Shown: piece after piece, positions 54,048 to 62,225 of the stretch
How positions within the stretch are numbered: the stretch's first letter is position 1
How the letters are laid out: every line of letters begins with the position of its first letter
NCBI GenBank assembly: GCA_905372305.1
Contig: CAJPOP010000003.1
Coordinates: forward strand, 1-64,000
Reading direction: 5' to 3'
Length of the DNA: 64,000 nt
Origin: Candidatus Saccharimonadota bacterium
GTDB taxonomy: Bacteria > Patescibacteriota > Saccharimonadia > Saccharimonadales > Saccharimonadaceae
The notes under the pieces: generated by a model
Seen by the model: only the letters and a program-made list of their open reading frames with translations
The model's database searches: none
Told to the model about the DNA's origin: nothing
Program-made: the position numbers and the translations under genes

Positions 54048-55628
54048 ATGCCTGGTAAATTACCTACCGTCGCCATCATCGGCCAAGCTAACGTTGGCAA
54101 AAGTTCGCTGTTCAACCGCTTGACGCGCGCCCGCACCGCCATCGTCGCCCGCGAAGCCGGCACCACCCGCGACAACGTCGTTGGCAAAGTTTCGTATAAG
54201 CGCCGCGCATCGTCTCCTAACGAGATTGCGACAGACGTGGCACCTCCTGCGCTGGAGGCTGTGAAACGTTCGCGAGGAGCGGACGTTTCAGCCGAACGCT
54301 CGCGTAGTATCTCCAGTGGAGATACAAGCGAAAAGAGTACTCCAGCGCAGGAGCGTGGCACGAGTGCAACCGCCGAATTCTGGCTCATCGACACCGCCGG
54401 CCTCAAACCTGCCGAAGATGAATTCGAAGCCACCATCCAAGACCAAATCGCCGACGCCTCCGCCGCGGCCGACGTCATCCTCGTCATGGTCGATTCCACC
54501 GTCTACCCATCAGACGCTGACCGCCAACTGGCCAAAAAAGCCCTCAAAAGCGGCAAGTCCGTCCTTCTCATTGCAAACAAAGCAGACCTCAAAGGCTCTC
54601 TCCCCACCGACGAATTCAAACGCCTCGGCATCAAAACCATCATCAAAACCTCCGCCGAACACAACATCGGCATCTCTGAACTGCTTGATCATATCGCCCA
54701 GCTCATCCCGTCAGCCACCGCCACCGCGCCTGACGACATCATCCGCGTCGCCTTGATCGGCCGGCCAAATGTCGGCAAAAGTAACTTGTTTAACACCTTG
54801 GCGGGCAAGCAGCAAGCCATCGTCGCCAACGTTGCCGGCACCACCCGCGACGTCAACCGCGTCCAAGTCCGCTACCACGGCCAGACCATCGAGCTACTCG
54901 ACACCGCCGGCATCCGCCGCCAGGGCAAACAAGAAACCGGCATCGAAAAATTCTCCGTCCTGCGCACCATGCAAGCCATCAACGAAGCCGACATCTGCTT
55001 CCTCTTGATGGATGTCAACGAATTGAACGTTGGATTAGATCAGCGCTTGGCCGGCATCATCGACGAAGCAGGCAAGGGGCTAGTCCTGGTCGTCAGCAAA
55101 TGGGACTCCGTCGAAGGCAAAGATGCCTACACTCACGACGAACTAGCACCGCAAATTAGCTATCATTTCAAATTCACACCCTACGCACCGCTGATTTTCA
55201 CTTCATCAGTCACCGGCCAAAACGTCGCCAAATTGTTCGACCTAGCCCTCGATATTTATAAGCGCCGCCGCCAAGAATGTAAAACTCGCGTCCTCAATAA
55301 CCTCTTGCAAAAAGCCGTCGCCGCTCATCCGCCAGCCGGACTAAAGAACTCGCACCCAAAACTCCGCTACATCGTCCAGACCGACACAGCCCCGCCATGG
55401 TTCGTCATCTACGGCAGCAACCTCAAATTCGTCCACTGGAGCTACAAACGCTACCTGGAGCGGACTTTACGCGAAGCTTTCAACTTCGCCGGCACGCCCA
55501 TCAAACTATCTTTTCGCGACGAAAAGCAGCTAAAAGCCAACCGCGAACGCATCGCCCGCGGCCTGGCACCCGTCACCAAGGCCTACAAACAAGCCAAAGA
55601 AACCCTAAATAACAGATATCCGCGATAA
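54048..55628 (+). CDS. der: Ribosome-assembly GTPase Der (EngA), with in-frame insert
   Basis: 526 residues versus ~440-450 usual. Two GTPase domains: GQANVGKSS, WLIDTAGL, ANKADL, then GRPNVGKSN, LLDTAGIR, SKWDS, and a C-terminal KH-like domain ending FAGTPIKLSFR. It acts in 50S subunit maturation. The insert (E) lies in domain 1 between the switch I strand (DNVVGKVSYK) and the DTAG strand, at a beta-hairpin turn. ATG 54048 is 10 nt after TATAAT; the upstream ATG overlaps the -10. Confidence 0.94.
   Translation: MPGKLPTVAIIGQANVGKSSLFNRLTRARTAIVAREAGTTRDNVVGKVSYKRRASSPNEIATDVAPPALEAVKRSRGADVSAERSRSISSGDTSEKSTPAQERGTSATAEFWLIDTAGLKPAEDEFEATIQDQIADASAAADVILVMVDSTVYPSDADRQLAKKALKSGKSVLLIANKADLKGSLPTDEFKRLGIKTIIKTSAEHNIGISELLDHIAQLIPSATATAPDDIIRVALIGRPNVGKSNLFNTLAGKQQAIVANVAGTTRDVNRVQVRYHGQTIELLDTAGIRRQGKQETGIEKFSVLRTMQAINEADICFLLMDVNELNVGLDQRLAGIIDEAGKGLVLVVSKWDSVEGKDAYTHDELAPQISYHFKFTPYAPLIFTSSVTGQNVAKLFDLALDIYKRRRQECKTRVLNNLLQKAVAAHPPAGLKNSHPKLRYIVQTDTAPPWFVIYGSNLKFVHWSYKRYLERTLREAFNFAGTPIKLSFRDEKQLKANRERIARGLAPVTKAYKQAKETLNNRYPR
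54234..54366. repeat. In-frame palindromic insert E (family 2, longest core)
   Basis: Perfect 14-bp arms: CTCCTGCGCTGGAG (54244-54257) and its complement (54340-54353), flanked by GTGGCAC at the outer ends. Inner pairings: GAAACGT/ACGTTTC and ATCTCC-AGT-GGAGAT. It encodes APPALEAVKRSR...GADVSAERSR...SISSGD...EKSTP...ERG. The GADVSAERSR segment is absent from the dus copy. Confidence 0.92.
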
Positions 55629-55710
55629 ATCACCGCCAAACCGCACCCCAATTTACCCGCCGCACCACAAATTTTATAAAAATTCATTTTTGTGATATAG
55701 TACATGATGC

Positions 55711-56100
55711 ATGAGTCTTGGACATATTAAAAGATATGAAATTACTATTACAGGCTTCTTTGGCGAAGACGCCGAGGAAGATACGTTTCGCGTAGGCTCT
55801 GTTACAAATGTTAAGTTAGTTGGAGGAGCAGATAGCGAGCCTGGCGATATCATAAAAGTCAATGCGATAGTTGGCGACACAAGCACTCATGAGCCATTGC
55901 GTGAACGTGCTAAGGTAAAATCATCTACAGTCGACATGCCTAAGGAAACAGGATGCAGTGAAGCTAGCATATCTACTACAGTGGCACCAGGCGGCGATGA
56001 CTATCCTGATCTTAACGGAGTGATCATAGAAGCCAAAGCCTCAGAAGCAGAAGACGACCCCAATGCTGCGATAATACCAGAATCAAAGAGAGAAAAGTAG
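55711..56100 (+). CDS. Hypothetical beta-rich protein
   Basis: 129 residues. The N-terminal half alternates hydrophobic and polar residues (RYEITITGFFGEDAEEDTF, VKLVGGADSEPGDIIKVNAIV), consistent with a small beta domain. The C-terminal half is acidic and probably disordered. TATAGT is 9 nt before the ATG. Not recognised. A second small ORF follows. Confidence 0.55.
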   Translation: MSLGHIKRYEITITGFFGEDAEEDTFRVGSVTNVKLVGGADSEPGDIIKVNAIVGDTSTHEPLRERAKVKSSTVDMPKETGCSEASISTTVAPGGDDYPDLNGVIIEAKASEAEDDPNAAIIPESKREK

Positions 56101-56138
56101 AACTATTATCCGACATCGGAAAAGCAGTAATTAAGGCA

Positions 56139-56270
56139 ATGTCTGAATCACTCTCTAAAATCCAAGAAGGCTTTACTGTCGTTATATCATTAAAAGAGCT
56201 TGAAGAAGTAGCTAAAGGTGATTATTACGAGAATATTACCGTTGATGACTCAGATTCCTCTGCAGAATAA
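56139..56270 (+). CDS. Small acidic ORF downstream of 55711
   Basis: 43 codons from ATG: MSESLSKIQEGFTVVISL then ELEEVAKGDYY and an acidic end. The same frame is open upstream to the 55711 stop (KVELLSDIGKAVIKA), so the real protein may be longer with a non-ATG start or may be a broken fusion. No Shine-Dalgarno. Tentative. Confidence 0.35.
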   Translation: MSESLSKIQEGFTVVISLKELEEVAKGDYYENITVDDSDSSAE

Positions 56271-56322
56271 AAATCATTAGCTATACATAAGTCTTAAGTT
56301 CATAGACGTATAAAGCTAGCCT

Positions 56323-56362
56323 CACGCCTCACGTCAGAGTTCGCGGGGCTGTTTTTTAATTT
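56323..56362 (+). terminator. Probable terminator
   Basis: AGCC...CGC pairs with GCGGGGCT, followed by GTTTTTTAATTTTT. It separates the 55711-56270 genes from module 3. Confidence 0.55.
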
Positions 56363-56418
56363 TTATCGCCATTTTCACCCTATTTTTGCCTAAAACTCAA
56401 CAAAATTGCGTAAATCTA

Positions 56419-56447
56419 TTGACTTCAGCGTTCGGATATGATATATA
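56419..56447 (+). promoter_or_regulatory. Module promoter 3 (TTGACT-17-TATATA)
   Basis: TTGACT - 17 bp - TATATATATAT then CAGCTTTTG. The ~40 bp upstream are closely similar to those of module promoter 2 (TTTTTGCCTAAAACTCAAC, AATTGCGTAAAT). Confidence 0.85.
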
Positions 56448-56454
56448 TATATCA

Positions 56455-56660
56455 GCTTTTGTTGACAGATGTTTGACGTTTTGTCCAAAAGTGTATTTTG
56501 ACAAGCAGTTGAGAATAGAGCAAGGTGAGATTTTATGGCGTTATTTTAGCGGAGGCAAAATAGTGTCGTGAAACCTCATTTTGCTCACACGCCATCCGGG
56601 CGTTGAGCAGTGTTTTCCCTGAGGGAAGACATAGGCACTCCGCCTGGGTGAGGAGAGAGA
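56455..56660 (+). ncRNA. Structured ~200-nt leader of module 3
   Basis: Pairings visible: GAGGCAAAAT with ATTTTGCTC (~56551-56587), and TTCCCT-GA-GGGAA (~56614). The coding start lies after AGGAGAG. No known riboswitch class recognised. Comparable structured leaders occur in modules 1 and 2. Confidence 0.4.
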
Positions 56661-56666
56661 AGTATC

Positions 56667-56960
56667 ATGAGATACGACACTAGAGAGGAGGCTGGCAGCA
56701 TCGCCAGCGACCTCCTCTTTGTCATCATCGACATCCTTTTCGGAGGATTTGTGACTATGGTGCTGTGGGGCTGGTTTATCAGCCCCACGTTCAACGTCCA
56801 CGGACTGGGTCTGACCCAGTCTATTGGGCTGAACATCTTCATTAGCCTATTCACCGCCAGATCCAACCCCGGGGACGACCAGTTTAGTCGACGAGTCATT
56901 TTCTTTTTGACTCTTCTCGTGGCACTGGGGCTCGGGTGGATCGTCCACCTGTTCATGTAG
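56667..56960 (+). CDS. Small polytopic membrane protein (module 3)
   Basis: 97 residues with about three to four hydrophobic segments: ASDLLFVIIDILFGGFVTMV, VLWGWFISP, SIGLNIFISLF and VIFFLTLLVALGLGWIVHLF. Short charged ends. AGGAGAG precedes the ATG. Transcribed from the shared module promoter, with a GC-rich hairpin (AGCCGCC/GGCGGCT, ~56975-57000) and a hammerhead ribozyme downstream. Not recognised; topologically similar to, but not clearly homologous with, the module 2 protein. Confidence 0.6.
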   Translation: MRYDTREEAGSIASDLLFVIIDILFGGFVTMVLWGWFISPTFNVHGLGLTQSIGLNIFISLFTARSNPGDDQFSRRVIFFLTLLVALGLGWIVHLFM

Positions 56961-57033
56961 CCACACGCTGAACTGGCAAGCCGCCGAGAATTCTTGGCGG
57001 CTCTCTCCGCCGCCTATTATTCTCCTGCTTGTC

Positions 57034-57090
57034 AGTTCGCTCCATAGATGCGTGTCTATGCTGATGAGTCGGAAACGACGAAAGCGAACT
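57034..57090 (+). ncRNA. Type III hammerhead ribozyme
   Basis: Every element of the catalytic core is present. Stem III: AGTTCGCT (57034-57041) pairs with AGCGAACT (57083-57090), 8 bp. The cleavage nucleotide is C57042. Stem I: CATAGA - TGCGTG - TCTATG (57043-57060). Core CTGATGA (57061-57067). Stem II: GTCG - GAAA - CGAC (57068-57079). Then GAA (57080-57082) and the closing A. Self-cleavage after C57042 would give the module 3 mRNA a 2',3'-cyclic phosphate 3' end. It ends two bases before the converging cobW-like stop. Confidence 0.92.
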
Positions 57091-57091
57091 C

Positions 57092-58060
57092 TTATCCAAA
57101 CATCACTAGTTGCGCCGCCAGAACTTCGCGCGTAATTTCATCCGCTCGCTCGCCGATGAGCACGATTTTTGGCGCTTCCTCAGGCTTGGCATGAGTTAGC
57201 TGAATTTGCTGCTCGGTCGCCTCCACATGCTGGCGTGCACCGTTGTCGTTGATAAAACATCCCTTCATTCGCCTCAGCTTATACGCCGCAAATAATTCCG
57301 GCCATATTTTCTCCAACGTCGCCGCCGTAATTTTCATACCCGAAACATCCAGCACCACGTACGTCGGATTATCCGGCACCGCCAGCTCGCCGTCATACGT
57401 ATCAAAAAACGCCAACAGTCCCGACGGTGTGGTTAATTTACTGAGATCAAACCGACCGTGCGGCGCGCTTAAAACCTTGGCGTAGGGCAGGGCGCGACGT
57501 TTCATATCGTATTCAGCTCGCTCGCTATCGTTCAGCAAATCTTCCTTGGTCACTAAAATCACATCTGCTGCCTGCAGTTCAACTTCGTGCGCCGGCTCAA
57601 TCCCGCACAAAATCTCGTGCGCGTCAATCACGTAAAAACTCTGCATCAACTCATACTTATTGAAGATTTGTGCATTTATCAATTTCTCGACCAAGTTCAT
57701 CGTTCGCGCCACGCCCGTCGCCTCAATGAACACTGGCGCCGGAGAATTCCGGCAAAAGTCCAGCAGCATCCGCGTCAGCGCATGCTTCGACGAGCAACAG
57801 ACACAATCGCCAGCCAGCGTCGTCACCATCTCCGCCAATCCCTCCAGCCGATAGCCGTCGACATTTTCATTGGCGTATTCATTTTCAATCACCCGCGCAC
57901 CCTTATAGTCACTTTGTTGCAATAAGAATTCCAACACGCTGGTCTTGCCAGCACCTAGCGAGCCGTTCACCAAATAAAGCGGCACCTTGTCAACAACCGC
58001 CCGCGCTTCGTCAAACGCCGCATTAACACTAAATTCCAAATCATCATCGCGTTTCGCCAT
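57092..58060 (-). CDS. CobW/COG0523-family GTPase 1
   Basis: 322 residues from the ATG 6 nt after TATAAT. Walker A in NGSLGAGKTSVLEFL, metal-binding CxCC in GDCVCCSS, GTPase Walker B region PVFIEATGV, and TKED as base-specificity motif. The C-terminal half (KLRRMKGCFI, QHVEAT) matches family domain 2. COG0523 proteins deliver metal (Zn, Co, Fe) to client proteins, often under zinc limitation. A paralogue lies at 62222. Confidence 0.9.
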   Translation of the reverse strand: MAKRDDDLEFSVNAAFDEARAVVDKVPLYLVNGSLGAGKTSVLEFLLQQSDYKGARVIENEYANENVDGYRLEGLAEMVTTLAGDCVCCSSKHALTRMLLDFCRNSPAPVFIEATGVARTMNLVEKLINAQIFNKYELMQSFYVIDAHEILCGIEPAHEVELQAADVILVTKEDLLNDSERAEYDMKRRALPYAKVLSAPHGRFDLSKLTTPSGLLAFFDTYDGELAVPDNPTYVVLDVSGMKITAATLEKIWPELFAAYKLRRMKGCFINDNGARQHVEATEQQIQLTHAKPEEAPKIVLIGERADEITREVLAAQLVMFG

Positions 58061-58104
58061 ACATCTATTATACGTCATGAGCGCCAAGGTGATATACTAA
58101 GGCT

Positions 58105-58665
58105 ATGAAAGTTATTCTGGCGCTTGGTAACCCTGGCAGCAAATACGCTCAGACGCGGCATAATGCTGGCTTTTTGGTGGTTAACCAGTTGGCGGCGGAG
58201 CAGGGTGCACAATTTAGCAATAAGCCCAAATTCTTTGCGGATATTGCCGAATTGAATATGTCTGGAGAAAAAATTCTCCTCGTCAAGCCGACCACCTATT
58301 ACAATGAGGTTGGTATTTCCGCGCGGGCGATTTTAGATTTCTATAAATTGACCCTGGATGACTTACTGATTATTCACGATGACACTGACCTTGATTTTGG
58401 TAAAATCCGTGTCCGAAAAGGCGGCCGCGACGCTGGCAGCAACGGCTTAAAATCGCTGCATGCTCACATCGGCGCTGATTTCTGGCATATTCGTATCGGC
58501 ACCGACAATTTACTGCGACGGCAAGTCTCAACCGACCGTTTTGTTATGATGAATTTTAATAGCGATGAATTAACTATTTTGAAAAATTGGGCTATCCCAA
58601 CGGCGCAAACAATGATTCATGACTTTTTATCCGATCAAATTTCAGCCATAAGCGTCAAGCTCTAA
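58105..58665 (+). CDS. pth: Peptidyl-tRNA hydrolase
   Basis: 186 residues. Catalytic His in YAQTRHNAGFLV, Asn in KPTTYYNEVG, Asp in IIHDDTDLDFGKIR, and GGRDAGSNGLKSL. It releases tRNA from dropped peptidyl-tRNAs. Start 6 nt after TATACT. Confidence 0.96.
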   Translation: MKVILALGNPGSKYAQTRHNAGFLVVNQLAAEQGAQFSNKPKFFADIAELNMSGEKILLVKPTTYYNEVGISARAILDFYKLTLDDLLIIHDDTDLDFGKIRVRKGGRDAGSNGLKSLHAHIGADFWHIRIGTDNLLRRQVSTDRFVMMNFNSDELTILKNWAIPTAQTMIHDFLSDQISAISVKL

Positions 58666-58702
58666 CCCCCGACACATCACTACACCATTACGCCTGCGAA
58701 AT

Positions 58703-58736
58703 TAAAAATGCTTATTGCAATAATGTCGCAATAAGC
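58703..58736 (-). terminator. Terminator of TerC-like gene
   Basis: Minus-strand GCTTATTGC - 9 nt - GCAATAAGC followed by ATTTTTAATTT. Confidence 0.7.
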
Positions 58737-58774
58737 AAACGCTTCCACCCGAAGCGAAAAATCCCGAATACTAA

Positions 58775-59896
58775 CTACCGTCGCCTCCGCGGTACAATTT
58801 TCGCCGCGCCGTGTTTCAGCCGCTGCTCAGCGCTATGTAATTTCGCCGCAGCTGCTTCTTGCAAATTAATCGCTCGCGCCTCCAGCATGCTACTACCAAC
58901 CGCCAAGCTCACAAACAACAGCCCCAAGCCTCCCGTCGCCCATTCCGGCAGCTCCAGATGAAACAGCTTGACAATCATCATCATACCCAGCGCCATGATC
59001 GCCCAGTGCGCGCCATTTTCCAGATATTTATATTTGCTGAGCATGCCCGTCCGCAGCAAATACACCGTCAGCGACCGCACCCAAATCGCGCCAGCGCCCA
59101 AACCCGCCACGATCAGCAGCACGCTGTTAGTGATAGCAAACGCGCCGATGACGCCGTCGAAGCTAAAGCTGGCATCCAGCACCTCCAGATAGAGCAGGCT
59201 GGCAAACGCCGCCCAGCCAGTTTTAACCTTGACCGACTTAGCGTCATCCTCATGAAAGAATGAGCCGAACAGCTCCAGCCCGATGTGCAGTATAATCCCC
59301 AGTACCGACGAGATCAGCACCAGCGCCCGATGCGGCGGCTCAACCGTAAAGTACAGCACCGCCGCCACGCTCAGCATCAGACACACCTTGAAATTCTCGA
59401 ACCGCCCAGCCTTAGCCAGCCACGGCTCGACATGCCGCATCCAGTGCACGCGCTTGTTATAATCAATGAAATAACTGAGGCCAATCATAATCAGAAACGC
59501 GCCGCCAAAAGCATCGATCATCGGCGAGGCTTCGTGCAAAATATGGCCGTATTCCGCCGGCCTGTGCAGCGCCAAATCAACCACTTCCATAAACCCATGG
59601 CCGCTCGCCACCATCACGATGATAATCGGCAGCACGAACCGCACCACGAACACCGCCACGAAAATTCCAACCGTCAAGAACACCTTCTGCCAAACCTGGC
59701 TCATGCCGGCTAACACCTTGCTGTTAATCACCGCGTTGTCAAAGCTAAAAGTCACTTCCAGCACTACCAAAATCGCGAATAACCACAAGCCACTCGCGCC
59801 GAAATGTCCGAAAATCAACCCGCCCAACGCCAGCGTCAACAGCGCCGAAAACCAAAAAATCCGAAATGGGTGATGCGAATGCCAGAGATGTTTCAT
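58775..59896 (-). CDS. TerC/DUF475-like integral membrane protein
   Basis: 373 residues, about nine to ten membrane helices. The duplicated family motif appears twice: LEVTFSFDNAVINS near the N-terminus and LEVLDASFSFDGVIGAFA in the middle, with acidic residues in the membrane as in TerC/MntP-like metal exporters. A basic C-terminal tail ends PRRRR. The metal is not defined; nearby CobW and permease genes fit metal handling. Confidence 0.85.
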   Translation of the reverse strand: MKHLWHSHHPFRIFWFSALLTLALGGLIFGHFGASGLWLFAILVVLEVTFSFDNAVINSKVLAGMSQVWQKVFLTVGIFVAVFVVRFVLPIIIVMVASGHGFMEVVDLALHRPAEYGHILHEASPMIDAFGGAFLIMIGLSYFIDYNKRVHWMRHVEPWLAKAGRFENFKVCLMLSVAAVLYFTVEPPHRALVLISSVLGIILHIGLELFGSFFHEDDAKSVKVKTGWAAFASLLYLEVLDASFSFDGVIGAFAITNSVLLIVAGLGAGAIWVRSLTVYLLRTGMLSKYKYLENGAHWAIMALGMMMIVKLFHLELPEWATGGLGLLFVSLAVGSSMLEARAINLQEAAAAKLHSAEQRLKHGAAKIVPRRRR

Positions 59897-59939
59897 AATG
59901 ATTTAGTATAGCACAAAGCGCGTGCGGTATAATTTATAT

Positions 59940-60986
59940 ATGGCAGAAATTAAAAAGCCTAATAATCGACTTGCTAGCTTCATATCCAACAATAGAGAGC
60001 TTCTCGGCTGGATTGCCGCCGGTTCGCTAGTTGTTATTTTTCACAATTTTAGCCTCCATCTCAGTGTATGGATAGCTAGCGGCGAGGCTGGCAAATGGTT
60101 GTCTCAAGCGGCACTATCGCTGCAAGATTTCCTCACGCTCACGCTGAGCGTCATCGTTGAAGCAGTCCCATTTCTCATCTTAGGGACTATCATTTCCGCT
60201 CTGATCCGCCGCTTTTTACCGCCGGAAAAGCTGGTCAAAATCTTACCGAAAAACGCATTATTCCGCCGGCTCGTCTTATCGATAGCGGGGTTAGCGCTGC
60301 CAGTTTGCGAGTGCGGCAACGTGCCGGTTGCCCGCAGCTTGCTAGCCCGCGGTCTAAAACCCGCCGATGTCGTCAGTTTTCTGTTTGCCGCGCCAATCCT
60401 CAATCCAATCACCATCATCGCCACTATCACCGCCTTCAGTTTCGAGCCGCGTATGGTTTGGTGGCGGGTTATTTTCGCGCTTGTCATCGTTCAGATAACC
60501 GCTTTCATCGTCAGCTTTTTCAAGGAAGATTCTATCATAAATCCAGAGTTTAAAAGTTACTGCCGCTCGCACAAACACAATTCAAATCTGCCAGAATTAT
60601 TCAGTTCCTCGCGCAACGAATTTTGGCAATTATTCACCATGCTAGCCATCGGCGCCAGCATCGCTGCCGCCACTCAAGTTTTCGTCCCGCGCTTTATTAT
60701 AAACGCCGTCGGCAGCGACATTATCTTATCAGTTGCCGCTATGATTGGCCTCAGTTTTATCGTTTCGATCTGTTCTAGTATCGACGCCTTCTTCGCGCTG
60801 GCGTACGCGCGCAGCTTCACGACCGGCTCAATTTTATCTTTCTTACTAGCCGGCCCAATGGTCGATATCAAGCTGATTATGCTCATGAAAACAACTTTTC
60901 GCTGGCGTTTCATCGTGGTAATTGTGCTGATAATTTTCACATTATCGTTCGCGGCGGGGATAGGAGTAAACTTATATGCGCGTTAA
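59940..60986 (+). CDS. DUF318/UPF0718-family permease
   Basis: 348 residues from the ATG 6 nt after TATAAT. Eight to nine helices. Signature ALPVCECGNVPVARSLL with cysteines in the membrane, repeated later as FIVSICSSIDAFFALA. Related to ArsP/YcgR permeases. It overlaps the downstream TIGR03943 gene by 11 bp, the usual partner in this family, and probably moves a metal or metal complex. Confidence 0.87.
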   Translation: MAEIKKPNNRLASFISNNRELLGWIAAGSLVVIFHNFSLHLSVWIASGEAGKWLSQAALSLQDFLTLTLSVIVEAVPFLILGTIISALIRRFLPPEKLVKILPKNALFRRLVLSIAGLALPVCECGNVPVARSLLARGLKPADVVSFLFAAPILNPITIIATITAFSFEPRMVWWRVIFALVIVQITAFIVSFFKEDSIINPEFKSYCRSHKHNSNLPELFSSSRNEFWQLFTMLAIGASIAAATQVFVPRFIINAVGSDIILSVAAMIGLSFIVSICSSIDAFFALAYARSFTTGSILSFLLAGPMVDIKLIMLMKTTFRWRFIVVIVLIIFTLSFAAGIGVNLYAR

Positions 60987-61710
60987 TTTATTAAAATCAA
61001 TCGGCGGAATTATCGTGTGCGGCTACATATTGCTATTAGCCTGCCGCGACCAGCTCGGTTTTTACATTCACCCGCGATATCACATATTTGCTAGCATTAT
61101 CAGCATCGTCGGAATCATACTTTTGCTTATTGACACAATGTTGCAATTAAAACTTAAAGCCTCTGTTAAACCTGCTAAATTCAGCTTAAAAAGTGTCAAG
61201 CCAGCGTCTTATTTGGCGATAATTATCTTACTGGCTGGTTACTTACTACCGCCAAAACCACTATCGCCCAGCAGCCTCGCTCAGAGAGAAAGCCCAGCAA
61301 TCATTGAGCCGGAAAGCCGCTGCGAAGTCCCCAAACCTAAGGAGGGCAGCTCCACCATTTCAATCAACCGCTGGAAAACCGCCATAAATTCCTGCAAGCA
61401 AACTTCATATTTTAACAACACCGACATCTCTATAACTGGCTTCGTCTCAAACGGCTTGCTAAAAAACTACGGCTACAATTATTTCTACATCGCGCGCTAC
61501 GTCATCAGCTGCTGCGCCGTCGACAGCGTCCCGATGAAAATTCTTGTTGAGAAAAACTTTTTTATCGATTATCCAGATGGGACTTGGCTAACCGTCAAAG
61601 GGAAGTTATCGCAAAAAGTCGTCAACGGCCAAGCTGAATACGTCATTACTGATGCGCGCGCCACTAAAATCGACCAGCCAAAATATCCTTATGAACTGCT
61701 TGGCGTGTAA
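60976..61710 (+). CDS. TIGR03943/DUF1980-family protein (permease partner)
   Basis: 244 residues. Two N-terminal membrane helices (GIIVCGYILLLACRD and IFASIISIVGIILLLIDTML), a third near residue 80 (YLAIIILLAGYLLPP), then an external domain with ITGFVSN, YFYIARYVISCCAVDSVPM and a beta-rich OB-like end. The CC pair is a family hallmark. It works with the permease (YcgR/YcgQ-type pair). Confidence 0.85.
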   Translation: MRVNLLKSIGGIIVCGYILLLACRDQLGFYIHPRYHIFASIISIVGIILLLIDTMLQLKLKASVKPAKFSLKSVKPASYLAIIILLAGYLLPPKPLSPSSLAQRESPAIIEPESRCEVPKPKEGSSTISINRWKTAINSCKQTSYFNNTDISITGFVSNGLLKNYGYNYFYIARYVISCCAVDSVPMKILVEKNFFIDYPDGTWLTVKGKLSQKVVNGQAEYVITDARATKIDQPKYPYELLGV

Positions 61711-62225
61711 TTTTGCCACTTTCTGATCGCGTCATCTTCCTGGTAATATTCATGCGCGCGCCAGTTAGATAAGAAGTTTTTATCGCGCTCGATTTCACTT
61801 AATAGCGGAAAAATCTCACTGAGCAGCATTTCGTCGGGGTATTGTTCGCTGTCCGTCAGGGGACGTTGCCCGTTACTGCACAAATGTGCATTAAGAAATA
61901 TAAAGCGCTTGGTGCAAATATAGCCCGGCTTAGAACAGTGCAAGCGAAAATCGTGCATCGTTCGAATCGGCTGCGCCTCATCCTGATAAGCCTCAAATTT
62001 ATACATCACCCAAACTAGTGGCGTATCAAATGTCATGTTATCAGACAATTGCTGCTGATTATGTCGTAATTCGTCCAACTCTATCCGTATCTGTTCGACA
62101 CCGCTATTCTTCAATTTCGCCAACGCCAAACGGCGCTCCGCAGCAGCAATCTTTACTGTCAAAGTCTTATATTCATCATACATATCAAGCAGCTTATCGA
62201 CCGCCGCTCTCGCATTGTCCATCAT
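61689..62225 (-). CDS. Cys/His-containing coiled-coil protein in metal operon
   Basis: 178 residues. An N-terminal coiled coil (AERRLALAKLKNSGVEQIRI) is followed by a compact domain with FRLHCSKPGYICTKRFIFL and AHLCSNGQ, three cysteines with histidines that could bind metal. Its ATG overlaps the CobW 2 stop (ATGA), so it belongs to the nicotianamine-synthase-like/CobW operon. Its 3' end overlaps the TIGR03943 gene. Family not recognised. Confidence 0.6.
   Translation of the reverse strand: MMDNARAAVDKLLDMYDEYKTLTVKIAAAERRLALAKLKNSGVEQIRIELDELRHNQQQLSDNMTFDTPLVWVMYKFEAYQDEAQPIRTMHDFRLHCSKPGYICTKRFIFLNAHLCSNGQRPLTDSEQYPDEMLLSEIFPLLSEIERDKNFLSNWRAHEYYQEDDAIRKWQNYTPSSS

Noticed and set aside
58703..58736. 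Zur-type operator near pth (TTATTGC/GCAATAA)
   Set aside because: It resembles the TTGCAAT boxes, but it lies between convergent gene ends and is followed by a U-tract on the minus strand, so it is better explained as a terminator.
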